Shown here: piece after piece, positions 36,311 to 48,623 of the stretch
Layout: every line of letters starts with the position of its first letter
Position numbering within the stretch: the stretch's first letter is position 1
From: Astrocystis sublimbata
Taxonomy: Eukaryota; Ascomycota; Sordariomycetes; Xylariales; Xylariaceae
Reading direction: 5' to 3'
Length of the DNA: 64,000 bases
Assembly: GCA_022453515.1 (NCBI GenBank)
Contig: JAJNNY010000018.1
Span: 558,001 to 622,000, forward strand
Notes under the pieces: model-generated
Seen by the model: the letters and a program-made list of their open reading frames with translations, nothing else
The model's database searches: none
What the model was told of the DNA's origin: nothing
Translations under genes and position numbers: made by a program

Positions 36311-37595
36311 ATGTTGCTCACATCGTCACTACCTTCCCACCTCTTCAAATCTCTATCAACCTCTCCTATTCGCATGCGAAGAGTACTACCTTCCTTTCAT
36401 CAAATATTGCTCACTAGATCACAGTTCCCGCGCAGCATGATGTCAACAATGTCACGTTCTAGTGAGGTCCCTTTCACCCCTGGGACAGTACTAAAGGGCG
36501 ATTCAGGCCGGTTCTATGAGATCGAGGAAGTCTTATCTGACAGGCGAAATCCGCTACTTTGTGTTTACCGAGCAAGGTGCGTCTAGCCAATTGTCACATC
36601 CAAGGTGTGAGGAGATAATACTGATTTTAGTGTCTCAAGAGCTGAGTCGGTCCAGTATATTGTGAAGGACATGATCGAAGGCGAGCTTGAATATCAAATG
36701 GATCTACAGAAACGAGTTGCTTCGAGTCCGAATGTACGGACTGTAGTCGACACCTATCAAGAACAGCAACGAGAGATTTTCATATACCCGTTCTTGATCG
36801 GCGATCTGCTCCATTTCAGCCAGAGAAAGCTCACTGAGAAAACTCGAAAAGACATTCTTCGAAATGCATTGCGTGGGTTGATCGATCTACACGACAATGA
36901 TATCATTCACAATGGTATGTCTAGAAGCTGATGGAATGAAATGATCAATGCTAAAGTCATGTTCTAATCAACAATAGATATCAAGCCTAACAACATTCTC
37001 ATCGACTACGATCAAGGCGTTGGTGACGATGTTACCGTAAAAAGCGTGCAAATCTCCGATCTTGAAGACGGGGTGATAGTACCTCCAGATCTTTGGCTGC
37101 ACGGCCCTCTCTGCGGCAACCAACTATGGAGAAGCCCCGAAGCTTGGGCACGCGCTCGTCAGAATCATGCTTCGGATGTATTTTCTTTCGCGATAGTGGT
37201 ATGCGCCACCTTCCCAGTCAACGTTGCTTGATTTTGACTGATGGATGACGAATCAGATGATTTACATGATGACAAACGAAATGGTTTTCCTTGTGGAGGA
37301 TAAGTTCCTACACGCGGAGGATTCCTGGCGACATATCCTCCGGCGGCACTTGTCGTACTTCTCGGACAGAGATGGATTCAATGGCTTACTTCAGCACATA
37401 GGAGAAGAGAACCCGTTCTATGAGCGCATCGTAGGACTTGCGAATACCTTCCCTCCAGACGACCCTCCACAACCTTTCAAATTTTGGCCACACGTGGATC
37501 CCGTTCTCAGAGACTTGATTGTTAAGATGACGAAATTGGATTCAAGACTGAGAATCAAGGCACGGGATGCTCTGAACCACCCTTGGTTTGCTTGA
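36311..37595 (+). CDS. Fungal-specific protein-kinase-like protein (HND/DLE variant)
   Basis: Four exons (36311-36576, 36631-36914, 36978-37198, 37257-37595) encode 369 residues, all joins in phase. After TPGTVLKGDSGRFYEIEEVL, which lacks a normal glycine loop, comes the candidate ATP-binding lysine in YIVKDM. The catalytic loop is HNDIKPNN (Asp184, Lys186, Asn189), with Asn in place of Arg. The DFG position reads DLE (Asp211). LCGNQLWRSPEAW is APE-like, and SDVFSFAIVMIYMMTNEMVF and a TKLDSRLRIKARDALNHPWF tail complete the fold. This domain set matches a family that is expanded in many Sordariomycetes. The catalytic Asp, Lys and Asn remain, but changed motifs leave activity uncertain. The start could instead be ATG 36437 (MMSTMSRSS); the extra N-terminus here is basic and Ser-rich. 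Its neighbourhood is AT-rich. Confidence 0.85.
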
Positions 37596-38560
37596 CGTCA
37601 ACTCGGTAATTCTTGGGATTCAGTACAGGGCTAGGAATTAAGATTGCTCAGCTAGAGCCTTGGGTGGGGATATCAAACTTGTTGAGATTTGCTGAGAATT
37701 AATAGAATCCACAAGAACGCTGTATATGAAATATTCAGAAGCATGGCGGGCAACAAGATGCTAGGATGTTGAAGAAATGAGTGTTACTATGATATGTGTC
37801 GGAAATGATTACCTAGTCGGAATACTCAAGCATCTTGCCTGCGTGGGCTGGGCAACATTGCAATTCCTATCCGTGTATTATTACCATAGTTTTCTATGAA
37901 AAAAAGTAGTGACTAGTACTCGAAGAGTTCATAGTGCAGGGAGTATTGCACTGTTTTCCATTTGTAACAATGTAGTTGTAGATTCTACCAATGAGCTGAA
38001 CTGTGAATATTAAGAGAAGTTGAGCCTCGAACGGGATTATCAGTTGCTCTGTCTACCTAGGTAGGTAGGAGAGACAGACACAGTACGTAAATGGGCCATG
38101 CAGGAGACTTGCCGCTGCACCATTCTGTACACATGCTCCGTTATTCTGTTGCTATTCAGGTCATGACTTAGATTCTGCCAATTCACTTTCAACTCCTCCC
38201 CACCAGGTACTTGGTGTAACCTAGGACCTGGGAACAAACCCTAGAGATGTTCGAGATGAATCATTCCCAAAGGGCACAACAATACCTTATGGCGAATGAA
38301 AACCTTGGTATAAATTCGAGTAGCTGTCCATGGCCCTTGACGAGCTTTTGGATAAAAGCATGGAGACAAGTAGACGATATGTTGACTCGTGGCTGCTCAA
38401 GCAGTCCTTGCCCATGATGTACCTAAGGTTGCTAGTCCACTTACAGATGCGAAGTCAAATTTAACATCGATTGTGCTGAACAAACTCGACTCTGATAAGC
38501 TTTTCCCATAAAACACCTGTGTGGTTTCCCTAGCAGTCCTACCCAAGGTACACCTTCAAT
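37596..38560. other. Intergenic spacer
   Basis: 3' flank of the kinase-like gene and AT-rich spacer. It contains the palindrome-like TCTACCTAGGTAGGTAGGA at 38052-38070. No gene seen. Confidence 0.4.
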
Positions 38561-39946
38561 TATCTCCCCTAGCCTCCTGACCACCCACCTTCCTCATCCT
38601 CCTTCATTCGTTATGGGCATCCCACCGTCCATTACTTCCTAGCATCCGGCAGGAACGAAATTGTCTTCTAGGTACGTGCTCGGCCTAGTTGATGCTTTCA
38701 CTTGGAATCTTTACACCGCTTTCCTCAATTTTTGATTTGTACGGCCAGCTTCCCTCCCACCTACACCCAGTTCTTCACCCTGCCTTTCATATTGAGATCT
38801 CTGTGCCTGTAGCCTCATCTCTGCTGTTCAAGCTGCTTGTTTTTCCGACTATCTACAAAACTCGGCGCCCCCAGAAGCACTTTACTCTCTTCCTACTCTT
38901 GATTTGTTTATTCGTTACCAAGGCTCGAAGAGTCGCAACCATACGATCTATTCTTTCCCAACCGCCATCTGCATCCCGTGCCTGCAATACACCACCACCT
39001 CCACTTCCGAAAAGCACTCCATCTTGCACCTACCCAACTGCAAGTTTATGCAACACCCTCGTCCATCCCACTTGGAGGTGCTCTGTCACTTCCTACTCAC
39101 ATGCTTCTAGTACACTGATATATGGCACATCAGTTCCTGCTGTAAGTTTATCGCCAGGTCCCGAGTCCTCCCGTTTGCGTTATCTCTCGTCCATTGCTTT
39201 GACATCCATGTCGCCCTTTTTCATCCCCCTTGCCTCTTGCACAAATCCACCTATGGCACCGGGTCTCTCAGCTCAGTACAGGTACCGTCGCAAACATTTC
39301 CAATCAAGAAGCAGACCTGCTCAATCCCCTCCATTTCCTGTTTTCGTCTTTCGTCTCTGTTCCTACTTCCTCTGCTAGTCGTCTACCACCAGCAGCTTCC
39401 CTCTGACATCCTGTTCCAATATTCTTACTCGTTGTCCAAGAACGGTGGAAGGTTTTGTCACGGCTCATAACAATGGCATGAATGGAATCACCTTTATCTA
39501 CCGCTTCCTGCATCAACGTTAGCCTTACATACACGCATGCTAACTCCTGCTCCTCCAGTGTTGATATTAAGCAGTGACAGTGGCTGCGCTTGTACCCTAT
39601 TCGCAATACTCTACCTACGCTTTCGCATACACTTGGTGTTCCTACAAGTAAGTAAATTGGTTACAGCTTGTCATTTGTTTCTGGCTACGACATGGGCTCC
39701 AGTCCTTCATAATCCCGCTTGTGGCTTCAAGCACTAGCTCTTTCCTTTCCTTGCGTGCTCTCTGGGTCGTTACTTCAGGCGCAATCGCCAGCGTCCAGAA
39801 GGATGATCTGCAGAACAACACCCCCAGCTACTTACATGCTAACTATTTGGCCAGCCTTACAAGCCGGCTCAGATATATATTGTATAGCTCTTCGCTTGAG
39901 TATATTCTTGGCCGTTTACCCAAACCGACCGACCGTCTAGCCTATC
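38561..39946 (+). promoter_or_regulatory. Long pyrimidine-rich leader/promoter of the RRM gene
   Basis: About 1.4 kb of strongly C/T-rich plus-strand sequence precedes the RRM gene. Such stretches are typical of promoters and long 5' leaders in filamentous fungi. It contains many short upstream ORFs and a 229-codon frame (38689-39378) with low-complexity Ser/Pro/Leu composition, which I read as an artefact of the base bias. Possible introns within the leader cannot be resolved. Confidence 0.5.
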
Positions 39947-42758
39947 ATGTCAAGAGTAGGTGGTAAGTATTCGGGGGGTCTCGCGGGCTCCATGACAATT
40001 GCACAGTCTCGGAGATGGCGCCAATTCCCAACTGTGCCATCTGCCCCGTCGGATGACGATCGGATCGGGGGTGGTGCCTCGCTCACGGCTCGCAGTGATG
40101 CTGGCGATAGCGGCATCAATGCCGTGTCCCATCCTCCCTCCGCCGGCGCCGAAACCCAGAAGCCTGCCACGCCTGTCCACCGACTGCGAGGGAATGCACA
40201 GTCTTTTGTGTCCAGTATCAACGACTCGGCTGGATCCACGGGCGGCCATACCTCTCCGACAACCGTTGACTCGGACAGCCTCAAGAGCACTGCATCGCAG
40301 CCATGCATCAAGACACATGAGCAAGCTGCTGATATTGGACATGGAAAGGTAAGCTTTTATCCGAGGCGCCGTTTTGTATTGCATCTGAGCTGGATTCGTT
40401 ACAGCGGTTGTCTTATACTTCGTAGTAGCACTAACATGAGTATGTGCAGGAAGCAGATGCGAACTTTATAACGGCCAGCCACCACATCGGAAAACACCGT
40501 CCACGTTCCGCCACCACTCTCCCCATTCAGACTACGGCTCGCGACTACGCTGTTGGGGGAACGAAGATGGTTCAAGATTACGGTGGCGCACGAGATACCG
40601 GTAAATATCCCTCTAGAAATGGGTATCCTCCTTCCATTGCCTCTGGCCTCGAAGACGCGAGCGATGCTACCGATCCAGCTCTTGGAAACAGTTCCTTGGC
40701 TCAAGGCACTCAACGCAATGTGCACAATCAGTACGCCGCCGCAGATGCTGGCCATCTTCACGGCCAACGTCATGCACCCAGCTACCAATCGTTTGACTAC
40801 AACAAGCAGGCGGGACATCGCCTCAACTATTTAACACCTGGCCAAAGCATGCCTCAAAGGCAGCTTGATCATCCCACCCAGCGCGACCGAGGAGCAACTA
40901 CCCTTTACCCTCCGGGTTACACGGCGCAAGGTCAGACTCCTGATAGCGGAAACTCCTCACTGGCCGCCAACGGAAGAGGCTTCCAGCCACAAACTGGGAG
41001 CGGTCCGCTTGCCAGTGTCAATGGATACAGACACGGCAACACCTCAGACGGATCTGGGGCACCTTATCACGCATACGGACCTCCCGAGCCTACGATGGCT
41101 CTTGTCCCAGCGAGCCACCAAGTTGCAAAGGCTCTTCCGACTGTTGGCCCCTTGGATTTGCGGACACCGCACAAGTCGGTCCAGATTGAGCGCTCCGAGC
41201 TTCTCCAAGCCCTAACCGAGGCCGGGCAACCCAGCCTCTCTGATCTTTTTGATCGCCAGTTCCTTCCGTTCACTGAAGGCTACAAGCTTGTTCCCAAGAC
41301 CGAGGAATATGGGGTGGTCGTGATTCGTAATGTTAGTATTCCGCCTTGCTAACAGCACCTTTCTTCAGCCTTCCTTTCTCTCCTTCCCCCCCAAATCCCA
41401 TACTAGCATGATGCTGACGAAACCAGATCCCCTACGAGACCACCCGAGGTGAAGTCATCGCACTCCTAGGCAAAGCTTCAAAGCTCCCCAATGACCGATT
41501 CGAGCCGGTCCACATCATCATGGACCGCGTCACGAGCAAGACGCAGGACGCGTACTGTGAGTTGCTGTCACTGAACAACGCCATCGAGACGGTCGAGAGA
41601 TTCAAGCGGGGCGCTAAGAACGGCCGCATTGGCCGTCTCGGCAACCGCATCGTCGAGGTCGAGCTGTCTTCGCAGACGAACCTGATGCGCGCCCTATTCC
41701 CGATCACGGTTTATGGCGTTGAGTGGATTGGCTCAAACCCTAAGATCATCACGGGCAGGCAGTTCGGGTGGGAAAACTTCAAATCATTCTTCACGGAGGA
41801 AGAGATGGTGATGCTAAGCAAGCACATTGAGAACTCCAGTCGGGTATGTTGTTGCTTATCCTTCTCTTGTCTTGCTGTCCCCATCGCACACAGGTATGAT
41901 GTCTGCGAAGCAATGAGTCGCCATACTGACTATGACCCCTTCCAGAGCCTATTCAGCAAGGTCTGCCCCGAGAGACCTTACGAGTGCATGATCAGCACTC
42001 TCCGAAAGATCCCCTGGCAGATGGCAGAGCACATCACCATCAAGCAGCGTCACTCGGTCTACGATGCTGCCGTGAAGATGATCAAGATATTATCGGAGAA
42101 GGTGCGACCTGGAGGAACCAAGTTACACATCGAGTCGACGCGCCTGACACCGCAGTTGCTCGACCGCTTGGTTACTGCGGCCATGACGTGTCCGGGATTT
42201 TCAGTTGTGCAAAAGCACAACATTGCCATTGAGGGTGGTTTTTCGGAAGAAAAGTGCCGCCCACTCAACCAGCCTCAATTCCCAGAACGTTGGGTCCATC
42301 AGTGGACGCTGGTTCCCAAGCCTGGAATGCCGCTCGATGTGCTTGAGGTAAGTTTTCAGCCACGCGAGGTTGCCGTCTCCCATTTGAACAAATATCGTAA
42401 TATGGTGTTGGATCTCTGACTGTTATAGTGGTACATTGCCGTCATCCGAGACGAGACGACTCGAGTCGTGCAAAGCCTAGACATTCCTCGACGGATGCCC
42501 CTCGAGAACATGTCGCAGCATCTCGATGGCTATTGGGGCTTCTTCTGGGCCGAGGCCAACTTCCCTGTAGGCCCTGAGTGGGACAATCTCTCGCTCGCGG
42601 AGTGTAGCCGACGTGAGTGGCGGGCTATCGAGCAAATTATTACACGTGCTGTTCAGGGCGGCGCTATCCCTCCCTCATATACGACTGAGTCGAATCATAT
42701 CTCTTCGGTATTTACAAACGGACATGCTCGAATTGCATACAATATGAATGGATACTAG
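39947..42758 (+). CDS. RRM-type RNA-binding protein (uncharacterised fungal family)
   Basis: Five exons (39947-40348, 40450-41331, 41427-41843, 41946-42347, 42429-42758) encode 810 residues; all introns are about 75-105 bp, GT-AG and phase 0. Residues 1-380 are disordered and rich in Ser, Gly, Gln and Tyr. An RRM-like domain starts near residue 420: YGVVVIRNIPYETTRGEVIA, then HIIMDRVTSKTQDAYCEL as the RNP1 region. A second conserved block with FFTEEEMVMLSKHIE and CPERPYECMISTLRKIPW follows, with LTPQLLDRLVTAAMTCPGF and EWYIAVIRDETTRVV further on. The layout is familiar from Aspergillus and Neurospora hypothetical proteins annotated only as RRM proteins. The start at 39947 is the first ATG of the frame; M16 (39992) is an alternative. 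Confidence 0.85.
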
Positions 42759-44462
42759 TTGGCCGGTTTGAATCGACTGCCGTCCTTGGTACCTATTGGC
42801 GCATTTGGCCGCGGAGATTCTTTTCGTCTTTGATGGCGACTGCATTTTCCGTCATTTTTTTTCACTCTGCATCTCTTTTCAAAGTGCTTCGTGAAGGCAT
42901 GAGATCTCACGATCTCGCCATCACTAGAACTTGGAAGAGTCTTTCAACAGAACACGATCACGGTGCTGGAGGTGGCTGTCTCGAACACGGATATTGACGC
43001 CCTACTGTTTGCTTCTCTGATGGTCTCGAGGATCGCATTTCGTCTTCTCTTCTTCTTGCATTTGGACCTGTGCGGATACTTGCATCACGGCCCTCTGCAT
43101 TCTTACCGATTGCTCCTCCAAGTGAATGAGACGGAGGTGCACTTTTAGGTGGCTGCTCGACAGGATGGTTGGGAGGGTATTGTGCAAGGATGGGTAATAG
43201 CCATCTTTGGTGGAGTTATGGAGTATTCGCGCGATGAACTTGGGTGGTATATACGCGAAATTTGCTGAACAGAGCTGTACAACAGGTGGACATAAGCATG
43301 ATGGTGGTCAAAAGTACTAGTTGAAGGCGTTCAAGTCGGTACATATACCTCAAGTTGGGACTTATTTGGCCTAGATGGGTATAGCTATCACGTAACCTGG
43401 AAATTATTGAGCTGGTCGGCCATTTCTGTACTCTACATTAGTCTACAATTCGGTATTGTGGTCTTAGTTCAACTTCTCGAGTCAACTTGATGGTTTTGCT
43501 CAAAGGGACGTGAATCATGGCGAGGGAGGTCGCTAATGACTGATGTCCATCATATCGCTTTGTTCGAAACAATTGCTGACACCAGCGTACGTGTACCAAT
43601 CAACGCACCCAATGATCAGAAGCCTTGCTGAGGACCTAGGACCTGGTGACTTGACTTATGATGCCGACGTACGTATGTCTTGTAGCACGATGGGCAAACA
43701 AACATCTTATATCTCATCAAGTGTTTGAGAAGAAATGAAGAATATTGGATAGAGTTGATCTCGCAAATCCGCAGTTCGGCAAGGTACAACGGTAGGTACA
43801 ACGGCCCGCCACGTTGATTGGCTGTATCCGCCCCCGCAAGGGCTGTCATTGGCTGCTGGCAACAGCCCACTTGCCCTTTCGGGGCGCACCGCGGGGGTTG
43901 GGGGTCACGCAATGGTGTACCAAAGTACCGCCAGCTTTCCCCTCAAGCTACCGATCGACCTCGCCCATCTTCAGCCAGCAGCGTGCCGCCTTGGTTCCAT
44001 CAACCTGCATTTCCAATACTACCTCTACCTACTTCCTACCTCGCCTACCTCTCTCCATTCCGGCCTTCAATACCTACCAAACGTGACCTGCCTTCCCACC
44101 TATTGACATCACCAAAACCAACTCATCACTCCAACCCCCCCTCCCCATTTGCGACAGCACACGACCCAACCCCAACTTCGACTTCACCTGTGACCTACCT
44201 AGTCACTGGCCTACCGCATACGCCACCCTCGCGAACGGGAGAACAGAACCATCGCCTGCCTGCTTGCTGGGGCAGCATCACACGACCCGGACAAAGGGGG
44301 AATATAGACCATAGTAGGGGGAGCGACCCCGAAACCACCGACAAAACGGCGTCTCCAGAGCAGGAGCCCGCCGGCGGCAGCGGCAACGGCAGTGGCAACA
44401 ACAACAACAGCAGCAGCACGCCGCGCGGGCTGGCGAGCATGGCAAGCCTGGCGCGGCCGATG
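42759..44462. other. Intergenic region and SNX3 leader
   Basis: 3' flank of the RRM gene, then the SNX3 promoter and leader. A frame continuous with SNX3 is open from 43818, but its composition is low-complexity and it is not part of the known protein. No other gene seen. Confidence 0.45.
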
Positions 44463-45074
44463 ATGCAGTCGATGCCCGACAACCGGCACCAGTCCTTCGA
44501 CGAGATCTACGGCCCGCCCGAGAACTTCCTCGAGATCGAGGTGCGCAACCCGCGCACGCACGGCACCTCGCGCCACATGTACACCGACTACGAGATCGTC
44601 TGCCGCACCAACATCCCCGCCTTCAAGCTGCGCCAGAGCTCCGTGCGCCGCCGCTACAGCGACTTCGAGTACTTCCGCGACATCCTCGAGCGCGAGAGCG
44701 CCCGCGTCACCATCCCCCCGCTGCCCGGCAAGGTCTTCACCAACCGCTTCTCCGACGACGTCATCGAGGGCCGCCGCGCCGGCCTCGAGAAGTTCCTCAA
44801 GATTGTCGTCGGCCACCCGCTGCTGCAGACGGGGAGCAAGGTCCTTGCTGCGTTCGTACAGGGTGCGTTTCCTTTTTTTTCTCTCTCCTTTTTTCTCTTC
44901 TCTCTCCCCCTCTTGACTCGCTCATTCTTTTGCACTTGGGGTTGTAATCATGCTTGTTCTGTAGTACCATCTTGTTCTGCGCAGAGATGCCATTCGCGCG
45001 CAAGTTGATGATGATGATCGATTATGTTCTAACCACCATCACCAGACCCTAACTGGGACCGCAACGCCTGGTGA
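44463..45074 (+). CDS. SNX3: Sorting nexin 3 (Grd19), PX-domain protein
   Basis: Exons 44463-44862 and 45046-45074 join over a 183-bp GT-AG intron to give exactly 142 residues, the usual length of fungal Snx3. The start [20 protein letters not shown] matches the family. The PX domain covers about 18-136, with the phosphoinositide-contacting [17 protein letters not shown], the [12 protein letters not shown] loop and [15 protein letters not shown]. The tiny second exon encodes DPNWDRNAW, the conserved terminus. Snx3 binds phosphatidylinositol 3-phosphate on endosomes and helps retromer return cargo to the Golgi. In-frame ATGs at 44439 and 44460 would add a few residues; I chose 44463 on family length. 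Third-position GC is very high in exon 1. Confidence 0.94.
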
Positions 45075-47363
45075 CTGCGGCTTTTCGACTCATGGATCAA
45101 TCATTCGTCGCCGGGCCGTAATCCACGCAAACTTCAGAAGCGGCGCCCACCACCCAGTATTCTCGAGGCGCAGCACCATGTACTTCTGGTAGAACCAGGC
45201 GTTCTTGATAGCAGCTTGAAGAAGAAGGCAAACTGCCGGAGTGCCTCGACCACCACATCCACCACATCAACCGCCCGCTAGTTGCAAGTAGGAAAGAGAC
45301 TAAAGAAGAAATGGTCGGTCGCCTATTCTTCAAATAAAGGGAACAAAAGCAGCGAGAACGAGACAATTTGAGAGTGGGTGGGAGCGCCTCGATTCTATTT
45401 ACGCAAAAACCTATTAGCCCTTTTCGTATGATTCGTTATCTTGATTGATTCCCACGAGCTGAAAAGTTGGGGACTTTTGGTAAGTCGGAAAGTAGCTAAG
45501 GGGGGAGGGAGGCATGGGGAGTACAAGTACAGCACGGTCCTTTTGGTGATCGATCGGATGCGATAGGAGGCGAGGAGGAGGATATATCCAACGTCACACT
45601 TTTTCTGAAGGTATCATTTTCGCTCAAAGCCCTACTTAACTTGAACAAAGCGGGAACATGAACTAATGTCCGTCTTTACTACTGGTGTACCCGCCTAGGC
45701 AGGCAGTGTGCGATGCTGCTATTATTGTTTCCGTGACTGAGTTGAGAAGCTAAACAGGAACCAAATCATTCTACCCAATTGAAAACTTTAACTTTAACAT
45801 CTTCTTCTCCCCCCTCACTGAAACTTACAAGCAAGCAAGCGGAGTTATATGTGGTTTTCGATCGGTCTGTCCGTTGCCTGCAAAGTCAGTATATAATATG
45901 TCTTAGGTAATCTTTGGTGGGATTCTCATTAATCTATCAGACCAGCATGGCAAGAATTCCAGGGGTTAATTCCAATAACGAAGGATAAGGAGAAATGTAG
46001 CAAAGTTTTCAAAAGAGTTCGTAGCTGACGCAGTTGTCGCTCCAGTTGGTAGTCTTGAGGTGCATAAGCAACCTGAAGAACCCCAAAGCTTGATAAGTTG
46101 AGGAATCAGGTGCGTTGTTCGGAAATTCTACTACGTGCCTACCTACTGGGCTACATGTAGGTGTTTCAGGATACCGATTTGTAGATGAGCTATATAAGAT
46201 ACCTAGGATAAATTAATAATTGAGTAGGTATGCTAGGATGGGTGTCTACTGTGCGTCCGTCGTCCGATGAATACCTCAAGGTTGGCTAGCTAGCTAGCTA
46301 GCTAGCAGCCTGTTTGTAGATTATGATCCGTCTCATGGGGAGAATCAATCAATTTAAAAATTAGCATGGGGGATCTGTGCGCTATCAAGGACTAGTGGTA
46401 GGCACCTATGTAGTGTAATACAATTGATTATTATTGCACAATATAACCTAACAACCCGCATTTGCTCGCTGATCTCCCCTCCCTTTCGGCCCCAAAAGGC
46501 AAATTCCTTCCAGTGTGCGCAGACTGTGGACGGGGCTTTGGTCGGACTTGTCTTGTCTGTATTATTTATTCATACCTATCGACGACTGTACAAGATCAGT
46601 TTTTCAGAAATATCCCAATCCCGTCCACGACGCAAACACCATTACATGACCTCCCATCCATCGCAAGCCAGCCAGCCGCCCAAAAACAAACAGATCGAGA
46701 GCTACCTGTCTATACTTCGAGTTGTAATCGAGTAGTGGAGATTTGGGCGCGCGAGAAAACGTTTCCGAGAGAAAAAAAAAGACCAAGCTGAAAGTGTGAA
46801 ACGCCATTTCCCACAAAGTTGTTGTTCTTAGTAACTGTGTTGATGGTACACTGCCCCATTGTCTTCGTGCCCATGCCTTTTCCCCTTTCCCCGTATATGC
46901 GCTTTGATATATCATATCCTGATCCTGTCTATCATGGCTTGCCCTGTCCCGCCCTGCCCTGTAGAAATGCATTGATCCGATATGTCGTGAAAATTCCCGT
47001 GCCGTCTCCTTGCATTATTCTTACAATTCATTATTTCGCCTGTCGGTCCAAATGACAGGCAAGAGCCATCTATCAGCGTAGAGGTGTTGGTACAGTTGTT
47101 TATTTTGTGAGCAGAGCCAGTGCAATATCGTGGTGCCAGACCAGGCGCGGCCGTACTAGGCGTGTAGGCCCAAAGGGGCTCTGACATCGCAGTCCGCCAA
47201 GTTATAGGAGGAATTGCGAAGGTGCGATTATTGGTAGGGATTGTTGGTTGCGTGTGGTATAAAAATGGCTGGAGACCGTTGGGGTAAGAACGTTATAGTT
47301 CGTGAACCGCGTGGCTCATTACAAAGTCGATGTTCTTCGTTCGTAATGAGAGTCGATGAAAGC
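45075..47363. other. Convergent intergenic region
   Basis: A 2.3-kb spacer between the 3' ends of SNX3 (plus) and RIM2 (minus). It contains a GCTA tandem repeat (46284-46307). No protein or RNA gene was recognised. Confidence 0.4.
46284..46307. repeat. Tetranucleotide repeat (GCTA)n
   Basis: About six tandem GCTA units (also read as CTAG or TAGC) form a self-complementary simple repeat in the SNX3-RIM2 spacer. Confidence 0.9.
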
Positions 47364-48623
47364 TCAGCTCTTGGCGCCGAGCAATGTGAGGATGCCCTCG
47401 TACATACCAAACATGATGGCGGCCGAAGGAATCGTGCGCATAAGATGAGGGGTCAGGCCACCGTATAGCCCAATCAAGCCCTCTTCTTTCCACACAAGCT
47501 TGAAGCAATTCACAAGGCCCGTGTATTTCGGCCGGCCATCTGCCATGGGGGCTTGTCTTAGTCTCGTTCTCGCGACCTGAAAGAAGTGATTAGCTTGGGT
47601 CCGAAGCGTTTCCATGAGTTGATGGAGGCTGGTGGATATATATCTCCTACTTCATGTGGATACGTCAAGACAGACGCCAGACCTTTGGCAGCACCAGCGC
47701 CCATCGCATTGCCCGTCCAGTCTACGGTGTGATCCCACCAATTCTTCTTGCGACCGCTGGCTACGATATGCTGTTCGCGCAGTCGTAACCGGCTCTTCAG
47801 CTCCTCGTATAGGACCCACTGCAATGTGCTTTCGGTGACGCCTAAGTAGCTGGCACTGAGGCCCTTGAAGAAGCCGGTGGGCCCCTCGTTGCGCAGGACC
47901 TGGCGCATGCAATCCCAGCTATTCCTGTACCTCCGCGCGCCAATATCTCCTTTGCGCTCGGCATTGTTCTTGTCGAGCTGCAGCCGCGTCTTGACGAGCC
48001 AGATGGGGTTCGTCGCCGTGCCAGTGGCGATGCCGGCCGTGACGGCGGCGGCGAGATGCACGACGGGGCTCGCGGGACCGAGCCCAGTCCATTCAGAGAA
48101 GGCGCGTTTGCCCATAGGGTAGACGTAGAAGTTGATGCTCCGCGCGGGTATGACGCCGACTAGGTTGGGGCCCAAGCCCTTGAACAGGGCGCGGGTGCCC
48201 TCGAGGCGGTAGACGTCGCGCAAGATATGGATGGTCTCGGCCATGTGGTAGGTGGCGGAGCGTAGGGGGCCGAGACGGACGTGGCCGCTGGCGGCTCGGG
48301 CGGCTCGCAGTTGCGCCTGGTAGAAGTCGGATTGCAGCCTCGTCTTGAGCACGTCGAGGGGCGCCGTCAGAACGGCCGCCGTCATGCCGCCGGCTCTGTG
48401 GACAAGCGCAAGTCAGCACGATCTACTCTACCCGACAACCCTGCTCGTCCATCTGGCCAGGTACGTACGCTCCGGCAACGAAAAACGGCCATGACTTGGC
48501 AAAGGTGGATGGTTTGGGGGTCGGCGCTGGTGTGGCTTCGCCCAGCTCTCGTGATTGCGGCAACGGCGACTGCGTGGCTGTGAAAGCGGCGGGCTTATGC
48601 CGCTCTCCTGAAGTGCTGGCCAT
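47364..48623 (-). CDS. RIM2: Mitochondrial pyrimidine nucleotide carrier Rim2
   Basis: Three minus-strand exons (48623-48469, 48395-47651, 47576-47364) encode 370 residues; all joins are in phase. The mitochondrial carrier signature occurs three times: APLDVLKTRLQ, NPIWLVKTRLQ and YPHEVARTRLRQ. Six transmembrane helices are expected. The Trp in the second signature, the long matrix loop after the first, and the order of motifs match the Rim2/SLC25A33-36 group, which exchanges pyrimidine nucleoside triphosphates across the inner membrane for mitochondrial DNA and RNA synthesis. The N-terminus (MASTSGERHK) is Ser/Thr/Pro-rich with no clear presequence, as is usual. The second intron has a GTAGGA donor. 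The C-terminus ends GILTLLGAKS. Confidence 0.95.

Noticed and set aside
38689..39378. 229-codon plus-strand frame
   Set aside because: Low-complexity Ser/Pro/Leu composition caused by a pyrimidine-rich leader; no motif or homologue recognised.
43818..44462. N-terminal extension of the SNX3 frame
   Set aside because: Open only because of low-complexity GC-rich sequence; SNX3 proteins are 142 residues and the chosen start reproduces that length exactly.
44211..44816. 201-codon minus-strand frame
   Set aside because: Antisense shadow of the GC-rich SNX3 exon; Ala/Val/Glu-rich composition with no motif.
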